A DNA stretch of 64,000 nt from Nakaseomyces glabratus (lineage: Eukaryota; Ascomycota; Saccharomycetes; Saccharomycetales; Saccharomycetaceae), in the NCBI RefSeq assembly GCF_010111755.1, contig NC_088959.1:1054001-1118000 (forward strand), in the 5' to 3' direction. Positions 50,291-61,072 of this stretch are shown in pieces (the stretch's first letter is position 1; the number at the start of each line of letters is the position of its first letter). The notes below the pieces were generated by a model. That model did no database searches and had not been told where the DNA came from. It saw only the letters and a list, made by a program, of their open reading frames with translations. Both the position numbers and the translations under genes were made by a program.

Positions 50291-50779
50291 TAAAGATGAA
50301 CTCTTATACTATTCCAGATAGTCTTGTTTCTATTTCAAATTCCCTAAATCTTTTGAATAAGCAGGGAGGGAGTCAGATGCTTTATTATATTCAATACTAA
50401 TTTATTCTGAATAAGTAGAAAGTCCAACCAGCTAGATAATACTAGTTATTATACTTTTATCTTGTTTGTTATTATTTAAATTTTTGATCACTAAGTAACT
50501 TAATTTTTTAAATTTTCTTAGAAAGCTAATGAAGAAGCTAGAAATTTTATCGTTTTTCCATTTGGAGAGCCAGCAATATAACTACAAGAGTTTAAAAAGT
50601 GCAAGGATAGATTCATATAGGAAGAACACAACGCGTAGCATTTGAGCTTTTGTAGCCACACAAGACTGTGCTGCAAAAATATCTGGTTAATAACAGATGG
50701 AAAGTTACAAAATATTGAAACTCAGATGTTAATATACTATAGTACTTTTTGTCACTTATTCTCAGCAATAGTAAGGCCG

Positions 50780-51034
50780 TTAATCTGATTGATAAAGATT
50801 TTGATCAGGATTTCTTTCTACAGGATCGAAAAAGGAGATCGATATGAACTCTCTATCTTTGCAAGCTATAATTGCGGCAAACCTTGTTACAATCCTATCT
50901 TTTGTAGTCGATCTTAATTTGTCCAATATTATATGATATGCACTCGTTGACGTATCGTCGCTGGTAACTGAAAAATTCTTGGGATCAACAATAGGAAGAT
51001 GTGCAAGCAAAGGAAAATCTGAAAGCTGAAAGAA
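50780..51034 (-). CDS. Possible small gene or second exon between UBS1 and ARL1
   Basis: The minus-strand frame reads FQLSDFPLLAHLPIVDPKNF and ends in DPVERNPDQNLYQSD, with about 80 well-mixed codons and no ATG at its start. Immediately upstream is a pyrimidine tract ending CTTTCAG and, about 45 bases before that, TTTACTAAAAAC, loosely like a branch point. This could be exon 2 of a spliced gene, but I found no GTATGT-type 5' splice site before the ARL1 start. I do not recognise the protein. Confidence 0.3.
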   Translation of the reverse strand, partial: FFQLSDFPLLAHLPIVDPKNFSVTSDDTSTSAYHIILDKLRSTTKDRIVTRFAAIIACKDREFISISFFDPVERNPDQNLYQSD

Positions 51035-51231
51035 GTAGAAGACAAAGTTGAATTAAATAATGTTTTTAGTAAAAGGGATGTATATTTCTTGGCGTCCCTA
51101 ACATTCGCTCTCGATATTCTGTTAGTTGCTCGGTTGTGGATTTATACTGAATTTTGAAATAAGTATCTTCTACTGTACAAAGGATCAAATCAGCACATAG
51201 CAAAACTTATTCATAAAAAGACTAACACAAA

Positions 51232-51783
51232 ATGGGAAATTTCTTCAGTTCAATGTTTGATAGGCTGTGGGGGATCAACAAAGAATTACGTATCCTGATC
51301 CTGGGACTTGATGGTGCTGGTAAGACTACCATATTATATAGATTACAGATTGGAGAAGTCGTCACAACAAAGCCAACGATCGGTTTTAATGTGGAGACAC
51401 TGACATACAAGAATTTAAAGCTAAATGTATGGGATCTGGGTGGCCAAACTAGTATTAGGCCATATTGGAGATGTTATTATGCAGATACAGCGGCAGTTAT
51501 ATTTGTCGTGGATTCTACCGATAAAGATCGTATGTCTACCGCGTCGAAAGAATTGCATCTAATGCTACAGGAAGAAGAATTGCAAGACGCCGCATTGTTA
51601 GTATTTGCTAACAAGCAGGATCAACCAGGTGCACTGACTGCTAGTGAGGTGTCTAAAGAATTAAACTTAGTAGAGTTGAAAGATAGAAGTTGGTCTATAG
51701 TTGCTTCTAGTGCTATAAAAGGTGAAGGTATCACTGAAGGTCTTGATTGGCTAATTGATGTTATCAAGGATGAGCAATTATGA
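51232..51783 (+). CDS. ARL1: Arf-like GTPase Arl1
   Basis: 183 residues, exactly the family length. Gly2 follows Met for N-myristoylation; P-loop GLDGAGKT (25-32), WDLGGQ (67-72) and NKQD (127-130) are intact. Arl1 acts at the trans-Golgi, recruited through Arl3 and Sys1, where it binds GRIP-domain golgin Imh1 and the flippase regulators. Position next to UBS1 equals YBR164C. Confidence 0.98.
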   Translation: MGNFFSSMFDRLWGINKELRILILGLDGAGKTTILYRLQIGEVVTTKPTIGFNVETLTYKNLKLNVWDLGGQTSIRPYWRCYYADTAAVIFVVDSTDKDRMSTASKELHLMLQEEELQDAALLVFANKQDQPGALTASEVSKELNLVELKDRSWSIVASSAIKGEGITEGLDWLIDVIKDEQL

Positions 51784-53696
51784 ATCAACCGCTAGAAATG
51801 AGCTTGGTTTTATATCCAATGCAAAATAATGCATAGTGAATTATTCCGAGACAAAATCTATAATTTTGCATCAAATTACTAAGAATCACGATATCAACCG
51901 ACGTTAATGATTCAATACATGGACATAAATTCAGTCTGTTTGGCCAACGTAAGTTCCCTTTATTTTATATTTTTAAGATCCAAAGCCTTCCAAACTCACT
52001 TTATCGATTAAGTGCGAGTCAAGATCTTGAATCGACACTAATCAGCACATCAATGCTTGTCTTTAATTTAATGCGATAGGTCATAAGTAATTTATTAGCC
52101 TATCAATATTATGTTATGAGCTAATTTAATTTATCGGGTTAATGTCATAGATTGAAAAGTTTAACAATCAACATTAAATATAAATCTTTCAGGCCATAAC
52201 TTCTATGAACGTGAATTTGATGATTATATACCTATGATTATTGTCTCGCTACTTTTATTCTTAAGCGTGATTTATAATATTAATGCATGTTAGTGCATAG
52301 AGCATAACATTCCTATATAACGTGTGCATAGTAAAACTATAAAACTGAAACATAGAATACAATACAAGATCATCCTCCATAATTAAAGGCTTATCAAAGT
52401 TTTCCCAAAACTAAATACCAAATTCTTAACAAATAATTTAATTTTAGATGTAATTTATAATTAGGTACTGAATTTGTACAAATGTTATGCCATCTATCCC
52501 ATTGAAAAAGGGAAAACTCAAGCCCCACATTTCAATAATAACATTTGAACAGTTCAGGTATAATATATAATAAATAGTGTCCACGTGATGCCTTGAACTT
52601 TTAATACAGCCCTCACAAGAATAAAACCAACATAGCTATTTGATATAGCGCCGTGGCGCAGTGGAAGCGCGCAGGGCTCATAACCCTGATGTCCCTAGAT
52701 CGAAACTAGGCGGCGCTACTTTTTTTTTTTTGACAGTAGTAAAAAATAAAAAATAAAAAATATATATGCTGCTGCCATCTGTATTGCAAGAAACAAATAC
52801 AAACTTTTGAGTAAAGGCGAAGGGCATTATGATGACAAAGATAGACAGACTTTGCTATTGCTGCTTTCGGATGGATAAAACTTATTGCCGATAGCTGTGC
52901 TACGTTGACATACTGATGGTTGGTTAATTCCACAAATTTACAATAGAACAGTAGCCTTCTCTCCAATAGTGTACGGGTATATTGGCTTCTTACGATGGTA
53001 TTTTCATGATTCGAATAAGTTGCTCGCACTTATTTCCTTGTTGTTGATATAATACTATCTCAAACCAAAATATAGATAAAATCCACTTGCTAAGGTGTAC
53101 ATGAAGTCCTACCTAGCATCTTAATCAAAGTTAGTCATTTGTAATAACGTGCCTACGGAATTAAGTTCTTACACTTAGCATTGCTGAAAAATCTTAATCA
53201 TTTCTCATGAGAAAACACAGGAAAAAATAAGAGTCAAAGGACCATTGCCAATAATCCGAAGTTTTTTCTTCCTCTAGATATCATCTCTTTTTGGTGTAGT
53301 GAGGCTAGGACTACGAAATTATTACAGTAATTAGTTCATTATATATAAATTTGAGAACCTGTATATATTCATCATTGGAGTTGTGAAGACTGCCATAATA
53401 TTCTCCGCAACCTTATAAATACTAGTTCTCACTTTGCTAACTGATCTTGTTGTGAAAGAGAACAATATAAAGCAATACAGTTTGCCATCCAAGGTACAAT
53501 CTCAGTTGTTATTTTTTCTTCCTATCAGACACCAATTGAACTTCACATTTTGAAAAAACAGATTTCAAATAGAAAACTAATATACCATCGGTTTTTGATC
53601 ATATTAAAATACCCTTCTTGGATGGGTATTATAGTACTGAGATTACCTATTTCTTTTTGCCTTTTAGTAAGATAAGATACCAGAAACTGTTATATA
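51784..53696. other. Long gap between ARL1 and the PEX25/27-like gene
   Basis: 1.9 kb, strongly AT-rich, with initiator tRNA-Met in the middle and no other gene. A break in S. cerevisiae gene order (YBR block to YOR block) falls here. Confidence 0.7.
52647..52718 (+). tRNA. Initiator tRNA-Met (anticodon CAT)
   Basis: 72 nt. AGCGCCG pairs with CGGCGCT; anticodon loop reads CTCATAA; the T loop ATCGAAA replaces the usual TTCGANT, the mark of fungal initiators, and the 1-72 pair is A-T. A run of 11 T (from 52720) terminates Pol III. Differs slightly in the T stem from the S. cerevisiae gene as I recall it. Confidence 0.98.
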
Positions 53697-54788
53697 ATGT
53701 CATTCACCGAAGAGTGGGTGGACGAAAGACCAATTAGCCATAAGAAGCTAGTGGATGAGTTTTACGACTTCGAGTATAAATCCGAGGACAAGCAACAAAG
53801 TATTGCACCTATCGTGCGTGCATTAGATATCATCAAAGTGATTATTGAATCTCTGGCAGGTAAAGATAAATCTGCCAAAGTACTAAAATATACATTGGAT
53901 GTGATCAACTTATTTGTACAACGGACCAGGGAAAATATTGTTAGATGGGATCCACAGGTGCTTACTTATTATAAGAAGGTATTAAAGGACCTAAAATGGT
54001 GGATGATGTTGAGACATCCAATTACTATAGCCAAAATATGGGTAGTTGCTATGTCCCGTAATTTTGAGATAAAGGCCTCTTACTTAAGCCAGCAGTTAAG
54101 CACATATAGGTATATTCTTAGATTTGGTAGCAGTCCGTTCCAAGTTCTTAATATATGGAAAAAACTGGCTCAAACTTATAAAGAAGGGTTAACGGCATCA
54201 TGTATACATAAACTATGGTTCAATGAAGACTCAATACGAGAAGTAATTAATTTACACAACACCGTTTGTGATGAACTAGTTCTACTTTACAAATTAAAGG
54301 TATGGGACCACAAGGATTTCTATAACTGGCTTGAAAAACAGGAAGCTATAAGTTGGGAGGCTGATATTCTTTTTAGTTTGAAAAACAAATTGATTGAGTT
54401 GCAAGAGATGAAACAAAAAAGATATGAAATGCTCATTGACCTGAGAGCCCGCAGGCAAGCACTTGAACTGTCAAAGTCGCTACATCGTTCCAGAGAAAAT
54501 ATGTCCCCCATTCATAATCAGCTTTTGCATGAATTTGATAATTCTGACGATTGGAGGCGTACAGAGTTGGAAATATCATCTCAGCTTGAGGAGTACAGAC
54601 ATGGAATATCAATGATTTATCTTGATATAATGCGTCTATCGTGTGATTTGATTGCAAATACAACCGATGTACTTAACATGAGGGTGCCTCGTGGTACATA
54701 TGCAGTTTTCTCCCTGGGTTCCGGTCTCAGCGGTCTAATGAAGCTATGGCATACTACCAGAATGGATCTAGAAATGAAAAACAAATAA
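53697..54788 (+). CDS. PEX27: Peroxisome proliferation protein, PEX25/PEX27 (PEX11) family
   Basis: 363 residues (Pex27 376, Pex25 394). No N-terminal signal; Pex11-type features are the helical start (IVRALDIIKVIIESLAGKDKSAKVLKYTLDVINLF) and the ending FSLGSGLSGLMKLWH, where a conserved glycine-rich helix lies. These proteins bind the peroxisomal membrane and control its elongation and number. PEX27 (YOR193W) is chosen because SLK19, LIP5, MCA1 and BFR1 follow as YOR195W-YOR198C; the paralogue PEX25 (YPL112C) cannot be excluded from sequence alone. Confidence 0.82.
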   Translation: MSFTEEWVDERPISHKKLVDEFYDFEYKSEDKQQSIAPIVRALDIIKVIIESLAGKDKSAKVLKYTLDVINLFVQRTRENIVRWDPQVLTYYKKVLKDLKWWMMLRHPITIAKIWVVAMSRNFEIKASYLSQQLSTYRYILRFGSSPFQVLNIWKKLAQTYKEGLTASCIHKLWFNEDSIREVINLHNTVCDELVLLYKLKVWDHKDFYNWLEKQEAISWEADILFSLKNKLIELQEMKQKRYEMLIDLRARRQALELSKSLHRSRENMSPIHNQLLHEFDNSDDWRRTELEISSQLEEYRHGISMIYLDIMRLSCDLIANTTDVLNMRVPRGTYAVFSLGSGLSGLMKLWHTTRMDLEMKNK

Positions 54789-55203
54789 ATGATCAGAATA
54801 AAATAGTCACTTAGTAGAACATGATTGAATAGACAATGGTTTTTATAAAGTATAATAAAAATGGCGTATAAATCACCAAATGATAGTATTTTAGTAATTG
54901 AAGCATTCAGTGGCTGTCTATACTTCGATGAGTTTAAATCATTCAGAACGTATACTACTTTCGGATTTGACGCGTTTACTGTTTATATTTACATTTCATA
55001 ACGCGTTGCCATTTATAGTTGTTTCAATTATGTTGAATCCTAATCAAAATCGCTATTAAAAAGTCATTGGATTATTAAGTATCAATAGGTATTACGTATA
55101 GCCCGCAAGCAATTTAAACTACGTGTAAACAAGAAGACTTTCCCATACGTTCTCTAGAACTAGGTAGCAATAACTCAAGATCTAAATACTGTTGGTTGGA
55201 AAG
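54789..55203. other. Spacer between PEX27-like gene and SLK19
   Basis: 415 bp, SLK19 promoter. ACGCGT, the MCB core used by MBF at G1/S, is absent; ACGCGTT-like fragments occur near 54970 (gacgcgttt) and 55001 (aacgcgttg). Confidence 0.5.
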
Positions 55204-57654
55204 ATGGAAGGTTCTGAGATTAAAACACCTGTAAAAACCATTGAAGCCGATCCAACATTGCCACATGTATCTGCAGATTGCAATGCAGAAGAAATCTCAG
55301 CCCCAAATAGCCATCTGAAAGTGCATCCTCATGGGTTGTCGAGTAAGAAAAAGATTGCTACTTTTCAGTTGAGGACGCCAACAGATGACAACTCCAGCGA
55401 TCCAAAGGACGGAAATAAACTTCAGTTTGAAAACAATTCTAATGATAACGAAGTCGAGAATATCCAAAACAATCGAAATGATGAGAGTATATTGGAAAAT
55501 ATGGATGTTAACACCATTATGAAAAGAAAAAGAAGTCACAATAACGAAGACAAAACTGTTACTCTAACCAATAAATATTCTGATGAGAATATAAACATTT
55601 CAGATGACATGAAAGAAAATCACCCACTAACATTATCGAACAAAGAATCGCTGCCAACTGAGAGGAATGCGAACCAAGAGCAATCTAATAAAAGACCAAG
55701 AGTCGATGGTTTACAAGCAGCCCCAGAACTGGATACAGTAAGGTCAAACCAACTAAATGATGACGATCAAAATGTACAAATTGAAATGTTGGAAAACAAT
55801 TCGAGCCCGTTAAAGAATGAGGGTGATATATCCAATATAAACAAGAATGATACAGCAGATATCCTAAATTCAATAAAAAATGAAATTGACAATTTCGATT
55901 CTACATATTCTTCACCAAGTACTCCTGCTAAGAAAGACGATGATGGCAAAAATATAGCTATGGATACAATATTTAATACAACTGAGAGTATTCATAAGTT
56001 GTCACCCATTTTTCCTAAATCTCAGAGGAGCCACGATACAGTTAATTCTGAATACAATACAGATATAGATAAGGCCCACTCAGTATCATTAGAAATATTG
56101 AGAAGAAACGAGGAGTTAGCAAATGAAGTGCATAAAACGAATACAGATCTAAATGATTGTCTAATGAAATTAGAAAACTTAAGTTATGAGTTTCAGAAGC
56201 ATAAAGAACAATCATTAGTAGATCAAGAGAGGCTTACAGAAAAAACCGAGGAACTCGAAGACTCATTAGAGAAGTTGACTGTGCTCAGGGAAGAACTCTC
56301 AACCAATGTAGCAAACTTAGAGAAACAGTTGCATGAGAAGCAAGATGAAATTAAAATGTTAAACCAAAATCAAAGTATTCTACAGCATAATTTTGACAAA
56401 AAGCTAGAAGATGAACAAAAAGCAAGAGAAGAATATATCATAATTCAAAATGAGAAGGATAAGGCAATTGAAGATCTCAGAAATTGCAAAGGTAAGGTTG
56501 AAGAGCTAGAATCAGAAATAATCACATTGAAAACACAAATAAATGAAAATGAAGATTGGAATTCAAAACTCCTTCAAGAAAAAACCAACTTAGAGGCACA
56601 GGTTAAGAATATAGAAGAAAAGGATTTATTGAAATCGGAACAAATTACAGAACTTGAAAAAAAGCTTCAAGACGCCATATCCTCTCAGAAAAATACGAAT
56701 ACAGAACTCTCACTAAAAGTTGAAGAACTACTTAAAACAAATTCAAGTCTCGAAAAGGATGCTATTACCTGGAAGTACAAATTGGAAAGTAGAGAAATCG
56801 AGCTTAAAACTACCCTAGAAGGAAAAGAAAAAGAATTAGCCAATGCAACCTCTACCCTAAGCAAATACGAGTCACAAATAAGGGAATTAAGATCAGAACT
56901 TACAGACGTTGAAATGAAATACAGCACTTTAAAGAAATCCTTTGAAGATGTCGATGATGACGCAAAGATTAGGAGCGCTGAAGTAACTGAACTTAATTAT
57001 AAAATCGATGATTTGCGAGAAAAAGTTGAAAATTTAGAGTCTTCATTGCAAGAAAAGGACGACTACATTAACAAATTGAAAGAAGAACTACAGTCGAAGA
57101 AAGATGAGCACAGTAAAACACTACTTGAACTTGAGAGTGTGCATCTGAAAAACAATAATATCGAAAAAGAACACCTGGCAGAGCTTGAAGGACTTCATGA
57201 GAGTTTAAGCCATTTGGAAGAAGAATTAAAATCCAAGACTATATGTGTTAATGATATGAAAGATGAGATCTCAAAATTAGAGGATGAAAAGAAGGAATAT
57301 TTATCTTCAGTTTCAAAACAAAATACAACATCTATAAATACTGAAGGTATTATGAATCTACAAAACCTTCAAAGAGAAATAGACCAGCTAAGAGATAAAC
57401 TGAATAACTCAGAGCAAGAAAAGAACAAACAACTGCAGCAACTATCAGACGACCTATATGTCCAATATTCTTCAAAGCACGAGCAGAAAGTGAAAATGTT
57501 GAAGAAAAACTATGAGGCAACCTATAAAAAGAACTTAGAGGAACTGAAAATGCAGAACAAAAGCTATATACAAGAAATCAAACAATTAACATCCCAACTT
57601 GATTACGAAAGAAAAGAAAAACAAGAATTACTGAAACTGCTTGAGCAAAAATAA
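55204..57654 (+). CDS. SLK19: Kinetochore/spindle coiled-coil protein of the FEAR network
   Basis: 816 residues from ATG 55204 (MEGSEIKTPVKT), against 821 for YOR195W; the frame is open a few codons upstream without ATG. Disordered, Asn/Asp-rich first 300 residues with a likely nuclear basic patch (MKRKRSHNN) and SP/TP sites (SSPSTPAKKDDD). From about 300 to the end it is nearly unbroken coiled coil. Slk19 stabilises anaphase spindles, is cut by separase and promotes early Cdc14 release. The first half is not conserved enough for more. Identification rests on length, coiled coil and position. Confidence 0.88.
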   Translation: MEGSEIKTPVKTIEADPTLPHVSADCNAEEISAPNSHLKVHPHGLSSKKKIATFQLRTPTDDNSSDPKDGNKLQFENNSNDNEVENIQNNRNDESILENMDVNTIMKRKRSHNNEDKTVTLTNKYSDENINISDDMKENHPLTLSNKESLPTERNANQEQSNKRPRVDGLQAAPELDTVRSNQLNDDDQNVQIEMLENNSSPLKNEGDISNINKNDTADILNSIKNEIDNFDSTYSSPSTPAKKDDDGKNIAMDTIFNTTESIHKLSPIFPKSQRSHDTVNSEYNTDIDKAHSVSLEILRRNEELANEVHKTNTDLNDCLMKLENLSYEFQKHKEQSLVDQERLTEKTEELEDSLEKLTVLREELSTNVANLEKQLHEKQDEIKMLNQNQSILQHNFDKKLEDEQKAREEYIIIQNEKDKAIEDLRNCKGKVEELESEIITLKTQINENEDWNSKLLQEKTNLEAQVKNIEEKDLLKSEQITELEKKLQDAISSQKNTNTELSLKVEELLKTNSSLEKDAITWKYKLESREIELKTTLEGKEKELANATSTLSKYESQIRELRSELTDVEMKYSTLKKSFEDVDDDAKIRSAEVTELNYKIDDLREKVENLESSLQEKDDYINKLKEELQSKKDEHSKTLLELESVHLKNNNIEKEHLAELEGLHESLSHLEEELKSKTICVNDMKDEISKLEDEKKEYLSSVSKQNTTSINTEGIMNLQNLQREIDQLRDKLNNSEQEKNKQLQQLSDDLYVQYSSKHEQKVKMLKKNYEATYKKNLEELKMQNKSYIQEIKQLTSQLDYERKEKQELLKLLEQK

Positions 57655-57840
57655 GCCGGAATATTATAGTATATACCACCATACCACTAATTCAAGTGTT
57701 TGCTTAAATAAATAAAAAATTAATTACAGGATTTTTTCACAAACAATACATCTCATTAATATAGTTTCAATCACTTATTATTTCGCAATAGTTCGTTGCA
57801 AGAAGGTAATCCCTGATATATCCAACAATCCATTGAACGA

Positions 57841-59016
57841 TTAGATTCGCTTATTGTCTTGCTTTCTTTTGTTAAGAACATTCTCAATAAATGCTTCACC
57901 TGCCTTATATGATGATCTAACCAAAGGACCAGAAGCACAATACAAGAATCCCATTTCTTTAGCTTTGTCTTTCCAATAATCAAACTTTTCAGGCCTTACA
58001 TATTCTACTACTTTCATATGCCTCTTAGTTGGTCTCATATATTGTCCAAATGTTATCACATCACAGTTAATGGCCCTTAAATCTTGCATAGTCTGAATGA
58101 TCTGGTCATCAGTTTCACCTAAACCAAGCATAACTGAAGTTTTAGTTATCAAAGAAGGGACAGTCTCCTTAGCCCTCTTCAATACATTTAATGACTGCCT
58201 GTACCCGGCACGACGATCCCTGACATGTGGGGTTAAAGCTTCCACAGTCTCCAAGTTATGTGCATATACATCTAGTCCACTTTTAGCCATTACGTCTACC
58301 ATTTCAAGATTTCCCAAGAAATCACCCGTCAAAGCTTCAACAAGCGTCTTTGGAGCCTTCTGCTTAATTTTAATCACAGTTTCGGCCAAATGATGGGCAC
58401 CACCATCTGGCAAATCATCTCTATCCACTGTCGTTAAAACCACATAACCGAGACCCCACCGAGATATAGCTTCAGCAGTATTCTCAGGTTCTGTTGGGTC
58501 CGGTTTTGCAGGATTTCTATTTGTCTTGACAGAGCAGAATCTACAACCTCTAGTACAAGTGTCTCCCAGTAGCATTATTGTAGCTGTAGCCTTAGATTTA
58601 TCCTTACCTCCCCAACATTCGCCAATATTCGGACATCTTGCTTCCTCACAAACAGTACTTAACTTAAGCTCCTTTACGTCCTTTTTTAGCTTGTGGTAGT
58701 TGACACCTTTAGGAATGGGAACTTTCAGCCATTTGGGCAATTTCTTATATTCCTCACGGTCCTGCCGCATTTGTTCTAAAGGATCAACTACAGTAAAACC
58801 AGCGGCTCGCCCACTTACGAAATCTTCAAATGATGGTCCCAAATTGAGAGCATCCTTGAACTCAGTTATACGTCTTCTTCTTCTGGTCTGTCCATTTGGC
58901 GCGCCAGCGCTTGCTGAACCAGTGTTAGCTGTGCTCGATATGCTGGCCCCAGAAACTTTAGCCTTGGTCGACACCAGAAACCTCCGCTGCACGGTGGTTA
59001 ACCTCATATGCATCAT
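57841..59016 (-). CDS. LIP5: Lipoyl synthase, mitochondrial
   Basis: 391 residues from ATG 59016 ([20 protein letters not shown], a good basic mitochondrial leader). Auxiliary Fe-S cluster cysteines C123, C128, C134 ([12 protein letters not shown]) and radical-SAM cluster C154, C158, C161 (CTRGCRFC) are present, with the C-terminal RSSYKAGE serine that ligates the auxiliary cluster. It inserts two sulfurs into octanoyl groups on Lat1, Kgd2 and Gcv3. YOR196C is 414 residues. Convergent with SLK19 and divergent from MCA1. Confidence 0.98.
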   Translation of the reverse strand: MMHMRLTTVQRRFLVSTKAKVSGASISSTANTGSASAGAPNGQTRRRRRITEFKDALNLGPSFEDFVSGRAAGFTVVDPLEQMRQDREEYKKLPKWLKVPIPKGVNYHKLKKDVKELKLSTVCEEARCPNIGECWGGKDKSKATATIMLLGDTCTRGCRFCSVKTNRNPAKPDPTEPENTAEAISRWGLGYVVLTTVDRDDLPDGGAHHLAETVIKIKQKAPKTLVEALTGDFLGNLEMVDVMAKSGLDVYAHNLETVEALTPHVRDRRAGYRQSLNVLKRAKETVPSLITKTSVMLGLGETDDQIIQTMQDLRAINCDVITFGQYMRPTKRHMKVVEYVRPEKFDYWKDKAKEMGFLYCASGPLVRSSYKAGEAFIENVLNKRKQDNKRI

Positions 59017-59567
59017 CAAGCTTGAAATCTTCTTATAGAACTGCTACGCTTGCCCGAAAACTGATACGCTGGCTGAACCACTAAATCAAGGCCTCACTGT
59101 TCATGATTTCAAATGATAACAGACACAGTATTTATAGCTTAGAGATCGAACTGGGCTCTTTCCTTTAAGTCTTTGTAGCTTCTGACTTCTTCCGGGCTCG
59201 TTAGTCCTGAGCCAAAAACCAAATGCTCGCTCTCTACCTGCAAAACTTACTCAAAAACAACCCACTTTGGCTTAACGAGAAAATTGACGAAGAGACACTG
59301 AATTTTCATAAAAGAAGAGCCTCATTAAGTGGTCCCTTATCTCTGCAATCTAAGGTCATCGGTGGGATATCAGATATCAACAAGGTATTTGAATAGAGTT
59401 ACTGATCGCACTGGCCGCTCGTTTGTTGAGCATTATTGGCAAACAGAAGTATTCGACAAAGTTCTCGCGTGTATTGCCTATTACTTACGTTCTGTGATTT
59501 CTTTTTTTTAGCTATAGTATTGCTAAGGGTTCTCTTTGCTTAGTGTAAGTTATTAACAGAGACCAAG
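59017..59567. other. Divergent LIP5/MCA1 promoter region
   Basis: 551 bp between two divergent starts. No gene; no motif singled out. Confidence 0.65.
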
Positions 59568-60746
59568 ATGTATCCAGGAAGCGGCAATTACAGTTACAAT
59601 AACAGACCTTCAATGCCGCCACCCGGCTTCAATGGTGATGGACAGGGATATAGACAAGAGTATGGTAATCAATATGGTGGGGGTTACCAGCAGCAACAAT
59701 ATCAAGACCAATACCAAGGAGAAAACCGCGGCCAATACCAAGGCCAGTATCAAGACCAACCAGAATATGGCCGGCCTCCAAGTGGGATGGTTCGACCACC
59801 ATCTTCGATCCAGCAAGGAAATGGCCAACAATTCCAGTATTCACAGATGACCGGTAGAAGGAAGGCTTTGTTAATAGGTATCAATTACATCGGTTCAAAA
59901 AACGCCCTTCGCGGCTGCATCAATGATGCACATAATATTTTTAATTATCTGACCACATATTGCGGTTATAGGCCGGAAGATATTGTAATGTTAACTGATG
60001 ACCAAAGGGAAATGGTGAAAATACCACTAAAAGAAAACATTATTAGGGCAATGCAATGGCTGGTGAAAGATGCTCAACCAAATGATGCTTTATTTTTTCA
60101 TTACTCTGGTCATGGTGGACAGACAAAGGATCTGGATGGCGATGAAGAAGATGGAATGGATGACGTTATCTACCCTGTAGATTTTGAATCAGTAGGTCCC
60201 TTAATCGATGACACGATGCATGATATAATGGTAAAGAGCCTACCTCAAGGTGCAAGATTAACCGCCCTGTTCGACTCCTGCCATTCAGGTACTGTCCTTG
60301 ATTTACCTTACACATATTCTACAAAAGGTGTTATTAAGGAACCCAATATGTGGAAGGATGTTGGAAGTGATGGTATTCAAGCTGCAATGGCTTATGCAAC
60401 TGGTAATCGATCGGCGCTTTTCAGTTCGATAGGAAATATGGTCAGCTCGGTTACGAAAAAGCAAAACGTTGATAGAGAGAGAGTAAGACAAATCAAGTTT
60501 TCTCCGGCCGACGTTATTATGTTGTCCGGATCAAAGGATAACCAAACATCAGCAGACACGTTCGCAGATGGGCAAAATATTGGTGCCATGTCACATGCAT
60601 TCATTAGTGTTATGACAAGACAACCTCAACAGAGCTACCTTTCTCTTTTACAGAATCTCAGAAATGAATTAGCAGGGAAGTATAGCCAAAAACCACAATT
60701 ATCGGCATCTCACCCTATAGATGTCAACCTACAATTCATTATGTAG
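59568..60746 (+). CDS. MCA1: Metacaspase
   Basis: 392 residues (YOR197W 432). N-terminal 1-95 is Gln/Tyr/Gly rich (YQQQQYQDQYQGENRGQYQG) and prion-like. The p20 caspase-like domain follows, with catalytic His182 (HYSGHGG) and Cys238 (DSCHSG), then the small domain (VIMLSGSKDNQTSADTF, GAMSHAF). Cleaves after Arg/Lys in a Ca-dependent way and aids removal of protein aggregates; linked to stress-induced death. Divergent from LIP5. Confidence 0.98.
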   Translation: MYPGSGNYSYNNRPSMPPPGFNGDGQGYRQEYGNQYGGGYQQQQYQDQYQGENRGQYQGQYQDQPEYGRPPSGMVRPPSSIQQGNGQQFQYSQMTGRRKALLIGINYIGSKNALRGCINDAHNIFNYLTTYCGYRPEDIVMLTDDQREMVKIPLKENIIRAMQWLVKDAQPNDALFFHYSGHGGQTKDLDGDEEDGMDDVIYPVDFESVGPLIDDTMHDIMVKSLPQGARLTALFDSCHSGTVLDLPYTYSTKGVIKEPNMWKDVGSDGIQAAMAYATGNRSALFSSIGNMVSSVTKKQNVDRERVRQIKFSPADVIMLSGSKDNQTSADTFADGQNIGAMSHAFISVMTRQPQQSYLSLLQNLRNELAGKYSQKPQLSASHPIDVNLQFIM

Positions 60747-61072
60747 AAGTGCATTAGACGAAAAGAAAGACTAACGTGACTCTGAATAAAAAGAGAAGTG
60801 CTATAGATTTTCTTAATTTGATTAATAAACTCTACAAAGAAATGCTGAACATATAAGATCATACCAATGGATTTTTTAAATGTATTGTGTATGTACATTA
60901 TTTTATTAGTTACGTAAAAATATATCGTCTTAGATGAAAACTAAGTAATAGTTATGAAACAACATCCAAGCAGCATTAATGTTTTTATGAGATACACATT
61001 GAAGCTGAAATTGTCATTATAATCAATAAAAACTTGCCTTGGAACGTATATTTACAATTCTCTGAGATCCAC
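60747..61072. other. MCA1/BFR1 convergent spacer
   Basis: 326 bp, AT-rich, two 3' ends. Nothing else seen. Confidence 0.7.

Larger units (their letters stand above)
50135..51231. other. Divergent UBS1/ARL1 intergenic region
   Basis: 1.1 kb. Contains a tRNA-like fragment near 50237-50290 and a minus-strand open frame at 50780-51034 with a possible 3' splice site; both are listed separately. Confidence 0.6.
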
